A stretch of DNA of 64,000 nt, taken from positions 1 to 64,000 of the forward strand of contig JBNGIQ010008344.1 in the NCBI GenBank assembly GCA_049999765.1, given 5' to 3'. The stretch's first letter is position 1, and each line of letters starts with the position of its first letter. This document shows, one piece after another, positions 53,360-62,462 of this stretch. Both the position numbers and the translations under genes were made by a program. This DNA is from Phaeoceros laevis. Lineage: Eukaryota > Anthocerotophyta > Anthocerotopsida > Notothyladales. A model generated the notes under the pieces. The model did no database searches and was not told where the DNA came from. It worked only from the letters and a program-made list of their open reading frames with translations.

Positions 53360-54239
53360 AAGTGACATACACTGTTATGTGCTGAATGAACTGCCCTCGT
53401 TCTATACGAGTGCGGCTTGTGAGGTTGCAATTGGGTGGGATTGAAGGATCCTTTCTGCCATCAACGCTAATAATCTGGCGTGGACAGTCTCATGCTCCAT
53501 CCTCTCTCTCGTATTGATGCCCTCCTCTTTGCCAAAACTAAAAGAACTACATGCAATTAGGGGACCCGTCCATGCCTCACGGCAGACGCTCCAGAATCCC
53601 AACTCCCATGCTTATCCAAATCGCTTCACTACCTTCATCAAGTATGAATTATCAAATATAAAAAGATAGGCAAGTGCCTGCACGGACAAAAGGCCATCGG
53701 TCTGCTATCTCTCACAGTGGCCTCGTCGCCTCGATGACTAACAAATTCATGCAGGGCTACAAGCTCTCCCTAACAGCTGTTCTAGACTTCAGTGAGTTTT
53801 CAAGGGCCCTGATTCTTTAGGTCAGCATGTTTCTACATAGTCCAATCTCTAACCTCTCAACCGCATGCAGCCAATAAAATTTGCGATCAGGCTACCTACC
53901 CTCGTCAAGTTCTACCAGCGGGAATCTCAAGAGCAACCCTGACGCATCCATTATGGGTCCAGTAGTCCCCCGTTTCCATAGGAGAGGCAATCCCCAGGCC
54001 GAGGCCATCGAGCTCCTTGATGTACAGTTTGGTGCCAGGGGCGAAATCCGAGCTTCCCCAATTAGGGTCAGGCCGGCACTTGAGTGAAATTTGTTTCTTC
54101 TTCAGCGTCTCCGTCTGTAGTCCCCCTTCGTCTCCTACTCTGACGAGTTCATCAGCACACTATCATCTGGACCACAAGGGCCCAGCACAGCAACGGAAAT
54201 AGAGTGTAAGTGCACCTGAACTGCCGGAAAGACTATTGA
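53360..54239. other. intergenic with a relic of the adjacent gene
   Basis: Nothing convincing is seen apart from the relic at 53941-54060, listed separately. Confidence 0.5.
53941..54060 (-). pseudogene. degenerate partial copy of the adjacent secreted-protein gene
   Basis: Starts gacgcatccattatgg and ends with cgaaatccgagctt after tacagtttggtgccagggg. This tracks 54402-54518 of the neighbouring gene (gacgcatccattatgg ... tacagcttggtgccaggag ... gaaatccgagctt) with indels. It is immediately followed by a 25-bp phrase (attaggGtcaggccggcact) that recurs at 55291, on the other side of the intact gene. Confidence 0.65.
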
Positions 54240-54923
54240 TTATTCGTCTGACATTCTTTCCCGGTAAGGCAAAATCACGCAGTTGCTTCTGGGCTCAGCC
54301 TTGACTTGAACAGGCAAGCCGGCACGCACTCTCCGGAAGTCGCTGAAGAAGCCGACGAAGAAGTTGAGGGAGCAAGCACTGCTTCCGACATCGTCGACTC
54401 TGACGCATCCATTATGGAGCGAATGGCGATACCTTTCCGCCTGACCACGCCCCAGGTCTAAGCCGTCCAGCTCCTTGACGTACAGCTTGGTGCCAGGAGT
54501 GAAATCCGAGCTTGCCACGCTCACATATTCATCAAGGGCGTTGTTCCATCCACCCACTCCCAACGGGAAGTCATCGAAGTTCAAGACCTTGAACACGTTG
54601 CCTCCTCCGACGTAGGTCACCAGCAAGAATGCTGTCGAATCTTGCCGCAGCACATAGCAGGTGCCTTCTTCCTTGCACTTCTGGAGAGTGATTTCCGCCA
54701 CGGAAGCAATCACAGCCCCGTTGGAGTCCACGAGAGGTGTGGTTTTGGGTCCTGTGAGCGAGATGGGGACGCCGTTGTATGACATGTCGTCTTTACCTTC
54801 GACTGGAACCCAGTAGGCGTTCATGCTTCTGGTGTAGCAGACTGCACTAACTTTTCGCACGCTTAGACGACTCACCAGCAAACAGACTGCAAAAGCTGCG
54901 AGAAAGTCAGTGGCGCAAGCCAT
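54240..54923 (-). CDS. small secreted protein, possibly 3D/double-psi beta-barrel fold
   Basis: A single exon of 227 codons with a real ATG at 54923. The first ~28 residues (MACATDFLAAFAVCLLVSRL) look like a signal peptide. The body has paired cysteines (LQKCKEEGTCYVLRQ) and a Gly-rich GGGNVFKVLNFDDFPLGVGG. Toward the C-terminus it reads SDFTPGTKLYVKELDGLDLG and GCVRVDDVGSSACSLNFFVG. The last two resemble the P-G-T-x-v-y ... DD-G ... D/N-x-F-V-G pattern of 3D-domain proteins in which acidic residues are catalytic in MltA-like lytic enzymes. This fold assignment is tentative. Secretion and a cell-wall or apoplast role are inferred. Confidence 0.6.
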   Translation of the reverse strand: MACATDFLAAFAVCLLVSRLSVRKVSAVCYTRSMNAYWVPVEGKDDMSYNGVPISLTGPKTTPLVDSNGAVIASVAEITLQKCKEEGTCYVLRQDSTAFLLVTYVGGGNVFKVLNFDDFPLGVGGWNNALDEYVSVASSDFTPGTKLYVKELDGLDLGRGQAERYRHSLHNGCVRVDDVGSSACSLNFFVGFFSDFRRVRAGLPVQVKAEPRSNCVILPYRERMSDE

Positions 54924-55319
54924 ATCTTTAATTAATTAGTCTGATCCAGCCCACAGCAAGTCGTAAGCCCTTCCTGTCTTCAGCAGAGCGTCAGGTGCAA
55001 CAAGTTTGTAACTGCCAGCAGATGGTAGATTGGTGTCAGGCAGGGCTCTATCTGAAATGGTGGTCATAACCTACAGGTGGTCCTTACCTGTAGGTTATGG
55101 TAGTTCACCTATCTACTTTGTTGGGCAGTCAAAGTTTCAAACCAGCCAAAAAATTGTTCTGCCCATTTCCAAATGCTGAGGTTTCATTCCACGGATGACT
55201 AGGGCGCGGCACAGCGCTCACCAAAAATATTACGACCAGGCTTTCCGAATTCCGACTACTATTCACAACATTTTTCTGGCTCGGGGCACGATTAGGTTCA
55301 GGCCGGCACTTCAGTGTGA
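54924..55319. other. intergenic with a 14-bp perfect hairpin
   Basis: cataacctacaggt (55065-55078) and acctgtaggttatg (55086-55099) form a perfect inverted repeat around a 7-nt loop. No gene was seen. Confidence 0.6.
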
Positions 55320-55910
55320 CTGCGTTATCATACACAGCATCAAAGCCTTCTGTGATTGACCCTGCTGCGCATATGCTGCAAGCATTGCATTAAAAGATAC
55401 CACATCCGGCTCTGGAGCCTATTGGACACACTCTGTGCGTCATAAAGCTTCCACACTTCTCATCCATATTAACAAGCGTGTTACCAACAGAAAGATCCAC
55501 GTCACAGCCTTTTTCTGGTCATCATTGTTATTCAGTGCCTTCCTCATTTCTAAGCACTTCAGTTTTTTTGACTCTCCATCACACAATTATCTGCTTCTTT
55601 CTCATGCTTGCAGCGCACTAACAAAAGTGCGAACATCTGGATTTACACCTTCCTCCAACATTCGCCCATATAATTGCAAAGCCGTCTCTGGTTGGCCCTG
55701 CTGGGAAGACGCTGAAAACACTGCATTCCATGATACGACATCTCGCCCTGATAAACCAGCTGGGCCTTCGCAATTCTGCCACAGTTACTGTACATAGTGA
55801 TGAGGCTGCTTCCAAGCAACCCTCGACTGAGACAAACATAACTATTTCTCCGTCTATGGCTGCCAAACCAGCACCAGGCCGTTGGTCCATTAAGTTTCAG
55901 CATTTTCTCC
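55320..55910 (-). pseudogene. PLS-PPR pseudogene fragment
   Basis: On the minus strand, pieces in shifting frames encode LLGSSLITMYSNCGRIAKAQ, then DVVSWNAVFSASSQQGQPET with ALQLYGRMLEEGVNPDVRTF, and FVSALQA followed by a stop. A trace of the family-specific insert follows (EKEADNCVMESQ), then DVDLSVGNTLVNM and a final S-motif trace. At least three frameshifts and several stops are present. It is a decayed copy of the extended-L-repeat PPR family 8 kb away. Confidence 0.8.
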
Positions 55911-55963
55911 ATTTCCCCATATTAAATTCATGTCTTCAGAGAGGAAGGACAGTGCCCTTTAGT

Positions 55964-58900
55964 CTACCCCTTTCCAAGCATTTTTGGCACCAACCTACTC
56001 TTCGTTGAGGCCCCCCTACGAACTGCACTTTGTAAAGCTGAAACAGCTTCCCCATCTGGCTCACCAGATGCGGCTTCAGCTCTTCTTAAAGGAGGACCCA
56101 AGCTTGCTCCACACACTTGCTTTGCTCCAGCGAAGACCCGGTAAACTCTAAGCTGACGTTGTTCAATACATCTTCTCCAGCTAGTGCAGCTGCACTGAGA
56201 GAGATTGCGCCACTCCACTCTGCAAAATCGGCAACGGCATTTCCTATCCCTGCAGCCACATGCAAGCCTGCCTTTACCAGGAACACCAGCATTCTAGCAG
56301 ATTGCACTGCAATGGGCTGAATCCACTTCCACTTTAAGCTTAAGCCCAACCTGCCCTTCCACCAAGTGCGGTCCCCTGGTGTCTTCGCACATGAAGTGTA
56401 ACATCACGGCCTTGCTCATTTTTATGCCCGCAACCAACTTCTGCACCTTGCCAACGTCATCGTTGTGAAGTAAGGTCGATCGGGCACATCTGACTTTACC
56501 AACTCTGCTGAGAAGTTCATTATCTCATTCATTTTGCACGCCATTATCACCAGGGTCTCATCTTGTAACTCCTTGATTGCATTGAGCACTTGCTCCTGCA
56601 GAGATTTTATATCATCCAGCTTTCTCTCCACCCTGTCCAGTTTCTTCTCCATCCTGCCGAGTGTCTCACGAATCTCCTGCTGGAGTCCTTGTTGGTAAGA
56701 AGCCCTGTGAACCGGAGCAGTCGAGCAGTCATTATGCGAGTATATGTTGCACGTGGACGGTCTATCTGATCTTCCCCATGGGATTTACCCCACAACTCTT
56801 GCGCAGCTTCCTCTATAGCAATCAACTTTTGCATCATAGACCTTTCGCTCCTGGTGAGTACATCTAGGATATCTTCGGGATCTAAAAGCTCACGAGCTTT
56901 TTCAAAGTTAGCATCTAGCTTAGCTTCAGGCACCTTGTTCCATGTGTGGTCGTAGTCGATTGAGCCTACAGAGGTGAATATTTCACCACACTTGGTATTC
57001 ATAATTCGTTTCTCTACAAGCCCTATAAGCTCATGTTTCAGTACTGCCTGGCCCCGCCTGTACACACATAAGGTGAGACGGCTCACACATTCAGGCCAGA
57101 TGATGCCTTCAACGAGTGCGACCCCTTGGCTCCCTTCCGGAGATGCACAAAAGGATCACATCTCATCCACCACATGTGCCACAATGAAGGATTTGGTTTG
57201 ACCTCTCATCTTCCTAGATCGTACCAATATGTCGACATAATCCCCAACATCTCCTAGGATCTCTATTAAGACTTATATGCCATCAATATGAAATGTTATT
57301 AGGTTCAGCTGAATTGCATAGTGTTGGGGCTCCATGGATATCTCACTCGTCTTGGTAAACAATCTATTCCGTAGGCTAACCTGGATTCATGGATACAATA
57401 TCATTATCTCCAAGATTTCAGAACAAGATGGATGGAATACTTCAAGAATAAATTTATGAAGTATGTCATGTACCTGGAAGCGGGAGAAAAAGCCACAACC
57501 CAAATGGGTTTGGAGCTGGTCACTGCATTGTAATCGACATCCAATATGTATGGGATTGGATCCAGGATTTGGCAAAGGCCATCTCAGCTTCCGCCTGCCC
57601 CTGAGGGCGTTGCCGTTTGCATCATCCAACGTGTGAGGAACCAAGTAGCGAGTAACCCCATCCACTTCCACTTCACAGCATAGCTCCAATTCCAGCATTA
57701 AACCTATCAAATCTTCCAAGTTGAGGCCTTTGTATTTGTTGTCCTTCAAAAAGTGTGCTAGAGTAGCTTCGACCTCAAATCTGGAGACAAAACCATCTGT
57801 AGTTGAAGGCATCATTTTGGATGACCGCTGATTTTCCCTTGGTTCCACTCCTGTCATACTTCCCAGAAAGAAGTGACTCACCCAGTTGGGACCACAACCA
57901 CAATTTTCACTTTCTTGAAAAACATGATGGTTCCGACATCATGCAGATAGGAAGCAATTGCCTCCAAGATCTGGTTAGCCATTTCATCTTGCTTACCGAG
58001 CACTCATATGACAGGCACCTCTTTGAAACAGAGGTCACGAAACTCTTGCAACGGTATCATAGGCCTGGCGGGATTCTGTGACCTCCATTGTCCCAAAACA
58101 GTGCTCATATGAGTACATGGTCCTGGCATTACTTTCAACTTTTTGGAAAGGAGGTCTTCAAAAAGTTGAAAAACTGTCTCCAATACTGGAGTAACAGCAG
58201 CTGGAGAGGATGACTTGAGAGCAAAACCTGTGACGAGATGTTGAGAAGCCCAGCGAAGTCCTTCCCGACCCTTGTAATTGTTGGCTTGGCCCATTCTACC
58301 ACCATTGTGTCAGTTGTACCTTGAGGCATCTTATCACGATGAGACAAGATCACAAACACTTGGGGCAAGACATGACCTTGGTGCTCAAATTGGACATCCA
58401 GTGGCGAAGTTCTTCATCTAGGCTCTTTTCTGGCTTCAACTCCTTTTTATCACGGTCGTGGCAGCTGAAGACGAAGAGGAAGATGCAAGCTTGGTTGATG
58501 CTGGAAACAGGAAACTTTGAAGCGCGCGAAACTTGTCTTGTCCCGCCAAGTCCCAAATGCTAACTTGCATAGTGTCGTCATCAAGGAGCATCTCGATTTC
58601 TATGCCTTGGGTTCTTCGCGACTTTGCCCATGGTAAACTGTCAATTCCAAATGACGATGATGGCTGCTTCATTGATTTTGACCACGAGCTGATCATGCTT
58701 TTCCTTAGGGTTGTCTTGCCTGCGAACCCAAAACCACATAGGAAGAGCCGTCCGGCCTTCGGACTCGTATACTTCATGTCACCGTGATGGAGGAGGTCTA
58801 CATATGCCACCTGCCGTTCATACCGTTTGTTTCCCCTCAACGCTCGCTAAATGGCCGCCTCCTTGCCCTCCCTTTTCCAAGAAGTGCCCTCCAAAGAAAT

Positions 58901-60139
58901 CTCCTCAAGGTTGGTATTCGCTTGCAACGATTCCATCAAATCCTTGAACATGTCATCGTCCAAGCCTTCCCAGCCATCTATCACCAACGTCTTGATGCTA
59001 GGATTGTCCTTCAAAGACCGAAAAAACTTCCTTTCGAATCGGGGTGGATTTTCGTCACCGTATACGTACTGCAGGTCTAGGCGCTGTAGTGTTTGACAAC
59101 TCTGAACGATTGGGATCAGCTTGTCCAAAGCAATTTTTTTCATTTTGCTGTGATGCTCAACTGTTAGGTCAGTGATGCTGGTATTGTGCCGCAATGCCTC
59201 CAATCCGTGGCCCACGAAGGAGGTGGTTATTTGAAGCTTCTCCAGGGTGGCATTCCAGCGGAGCATGTGAGCTACAACTTCTCCCAGCCGAGCCTCAATG
59301 GGCTCCAAATCATCCCTGGACACCGTCAGGTAGAGCGTCTTAATGTGCGTGTTGAAAGCAAATGCATGTGGAGCTCCAGCGCCTAGAGGAGCGTTCAAAG
59401 CTGCCACAATCCTAGTCAACGCTGTTGACTGGTTTGTTGGGTTGGTGGCACTACCTCGCCATCCCATGGAAAACCACGTGACTCACGTGTTGTGTGCCAG
59501 GGCTTTGGCAAGCACCTCGCCTCCCGCCGCGTCCATACTTATGTTGAACATCCCCAGGCTCTGAAGGGTGGGCGTGCTGGCCAGGATGTCCGCCAGGTGT
59601 TGCGCTCCAGCAGCATCTCCTATTCTGTTCCCATTAACCATCAAGGTTTGCAGTATTGAGCTAGTGTTGGCTCGCAGGGCGGCAGCGATGTGACCCACTT
59701 CTTCACCAGTCAACCCGGAATCTCGCAAAGACAGGTATTACAAGGTGCGACTGGATCGCAGCAGGACAGCGAGCGCCTCGCAGGCTGCCCCAGTCCCAAT
59801 CCCTTGCAGGCCGCCCACCCTCAGCCAATACAGGACTAGGTTACTTTGCAAGCCCTGAAAGAGAGTCGTGGCCTCCGCCTCCGTCACACTGGAAACGCTC
59901 CTATTATTACGCGGATTTAGATCGATGTACCGAAGAAGAGAGGGGCAGTTTCCGATGGCTGTGAGGACACGGAGGCGAACTTGCCGCCTGTAGCTACCCT
60001 CCAATGAAGTGAAGAAGCCTCCGAACTCATCCCCGGTAAGATCAACCTTAAGTTCCTTGATTGAAGGCGGAAGGGCCTCGAGATCCGCAAGCAACCGAAG
60101 CAGCGCCGGGGGAATCTGATCATCAGTCGGGCTGGCCAT
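55964..60139 (-). pseudogene. LRR-Roc-COR (Roco) protein pseudogene
   Basis: Read from the ATG at 60139, one frame runs to about 58440 with three internal stops. It encodes leucine-rich repeats (LKVDLTGDEFGGFF; YLSLRDSGLTGEEVGHIAAA; LQRLDLQYVYGDENPPRF) and then the Roc GTPase with P-loop GFGFAGKTTLRKS and G3 motif WDLAGQDKF. After frameshifts come LPQVFVILSHRDKMPQGTTD (G4-like region), COR segments (QDEMANQILEAIASYLHDVG; FLKDNKYKGLNLEDLIGLML) and a coiled-coil tail (KKLDRVERKLDDIKSLQEQV). In-frame stops fall at 59738, 59483, 58847, 58004 and 56086, and at least five one-base frameshifts lie between 58520 and 56300. Plant relatives include TORNADO1 and bryophyte/algal Roco genes. With this many lesions it is a pseudogene, but the order of domains is intact. 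Confidence 0.85.
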
Positions 60140-61018
60140 AGTCCTCGCTACCTGTATATGTGAGACGACCACACGCACGGTACATACATATCAATTGCAA
60201 GGTTCCATGGCCAGAGGTGGACGGACATGTGAGTTAAGATTATAAGCACACCGATCCATCCATCCTCCTTGGGAAGGCACAACCTAGCTAGCTACCTGTA
60301 GACCTAGGCCTACTCTCCAGTTGTAAGCTTTTGAGCATGTTGGAGAGCAGAAAGAATCTGACCTTGGGCCGGGGGAGGAGATGGCGATGGTCTGCCAGGA
60401 TCACATCAACTCCATCACGAGTGTAGACCCGTTCACTTGAAGTTGGCTGGCGACGACTTGAAGATCGGACAACTTTCCCACCCAATGTTGCTTCTGTCAG
60501 GTAGCCGTGCCCGCCGATACCGATGCTAACTCTCTCCACCCATGGCCAGTACAGGTTTGCTGCGCAAAGCACCGGCCGGCAGGGGGATGTAGATAACCTG
60601 GTCTGGGAGAGAGCTTGAACGCGCAGTTGGCAGCACCCTGACCCAGCCTTAAAATCACCAGCTTCAATCATTCGACGACAAAACGTCCATCACAACAGCT
60701 GTCTCTTCGCATAAACAAATCAAATACTGGTGACAGCTGAGCAGTGTGTCCAGTGTACTTCCGAGATAGTACTGCTTGGGTGGTGTGATTAGCTGCATCA
60801 CCACGTTTTGATGTAATTCAGAAGGATGTTAAAACAACACCATTTTTAAATGGAGAATTGGAGGAAGAGATATATATGCAACAACTCGAAGGTTCCAGGC
60901 CATTTCAATTGAGTAAGTGCCCGCAAGCAGATTTCCAGGTTTCACTTCAAAGTTGGAAGTTAAAGGTTCCATCTTACAGGTTCCAGGATTCAGTGAATAA
61001 GTTGAAGTTCCAGGTTTC
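60140..61018. other. intergenic with degenerate short repeats
   Basis: Between about 60890 and 61060 the phrases ggttccagg and agtgcccgc recur several times, a scrambled low-complexity repeat that runs into the next frame. An open minus frame at 60288-60671 has no recognisable features. Confidence 0.5.
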
Positions 61019-61019
61019 A

Positions 61020-61440
61020 TCAATTCAGGTTCCAGGTGAATAAGTTCCAGGTTTCATTTGAATAATAAGTGCCCGCTGCCACCATATAGGTGTTTGTGTT
61101 CACTACCAGTCTACCACCATCAATTGCTAAGCTGGTATTCATCCACACTCTGCGGTGTAAATCAAGGAGGCCGTTTTGGACAGGCAGCCCGTCCAGGTCT
61201 GTGAGAACAATCACCAACTTGAGCAAATTGTAATGCATTGTTGTTAGGTAGGGACTGGGGGAGTGATGCTCCGCAACATAGGTTACTGGAAAAAGAGTCA
61301 TTTTTCCCCCATCCTCTGTCTTCAATTGCAAGCGACTGCTCCAAGAGAAACGGGAGCTAAGCCACAGGCTGGTCCATAGAATTTTGCTCCCCTCACTGTC
61401 ACCACTTGCGATGAAGGATGAGGAGTACTTACAAGGGATC
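61020..61440 (-). CDS. possible exon(s) of an unknown protein
   Basis: A minus-strand frame stays open for about 140 codons: CKYSSSFIASGDSEGSKILW to SRLQLKTEDGGKMTLFPVTY to DLHRRVWMNTSLAIDGGRLV, ending at the stop at 61020. The composition looks like a folded beta-rich protein, not random sequence. No start codon with a clear signal peptide was found upstream, so it may be a terminal exon. I do not recognise the family. Confidence 0.35.
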
Positions 61441-61857
61441 TGAACTCCTTTCCAGCCACGTCACACTGAAGACATCTATCATGGGCCACTGCCAACCTCC
61501 CAACATTTTGTTCGCAACAAAACGCAATCCATCCACACGAGCGACTTGGAGGGGACGAGGTGCTGCCGGGTGCTCATGAAGCTCAGCACAAGAGGCGATT
61601 CATCTTTACAAGACTCCGCTGCTGGCAGCGATCGAGCTCGTGATCGAGCAGCTGCGTTATAACAGGAGTTCAGGAAAATGGCTGGTGGCGAGTGGTTCGT
61701 GGCTTTCAGAATTAAAAAGCGGCCCTAGCGAGGGACAGGTTGTACAGGTGCAGTGTGCAAGCTACGGATCCCAGAATAAAAGGAATGCAATAGGGAAAAG
61801 CCCTAGGGAAACCCTAGCGGGTTGTCGCAAGATCATCGATGGGGCAGAGTTCATGCC
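61441..61857. other. intergenic upstream of nardilysin-like gene
   Basis: A promoter/5' UTR region; no clear gene. Around 61780-61820 there is the repeat 'gggaaaagccctagggaaaccctag'. Confidence 0.5.
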
Positions 61858-62431
61858 ATGGCCGGAGTGTTCCCAGCCAGATTCACTCACAGAGCCCGGC
61901 TCCGTTGGTCCTCGTCCCCAGCACCTCCAATCTCCCAATGTAATTGTGCATTTGCCGCCACGCTGCCTGTCACTGGTCGCCTGGTTTCCACAGGCTTCTC
62001 TCATCAGTCCCGTCAATTCTTCTCTCTCAATACGTGCTGCCACCGCTCGGATCGCAGCGCAACTATGGGGGTGGAAATTTCACCCATGGAGACGGTGAAT
62101 TCCGCACCTGTGACCGTCATCAAGGCGCCGTCCGACGAGCGAGAGTACGAGGTCCTGCGATTGCGCAACGGCATTGTCGCGCTTCTGATCCACGATCCAC
62201 ACATCAAGCTTGCTAGTGGAGGGGACAGGAAAGGCGAGAAGCGGGCCCTGGAGTCGGCGGACGAGGACGGGGAGGATGACGAGGATGACGAGGGCAGCGA
62301 AGACGGGGATGATGAGGACACTGATGACACGTCGTCGGTGACTGAGGATGGGCACGTGCACGTGCATGGGGAGCATTGCACTCACGAGCTTCATGAACAT
62401 GGTGACTGTGACGGTATGGAGGCTAGTGAGT

Positions 62432-62462
<31 letters not shown>

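Noticed and set aside
59455-59490. A 36-bp intron (gtgagt ... tag) removing the TGA at 59483 in the Roco gene
   Set aside because: It is much shorter than every other intron in the window, and the gene has other stops and frameshifts that splicing cannot repair.
55964-60139. Functional Roco gene through stop-codon readthrough, RNA editing or an alternative genetic code
   Set aside because: Neighbouring genes use standard stops, nuclear mRNA editing of this kind is unknown, and several one-base frameshifts are also present.
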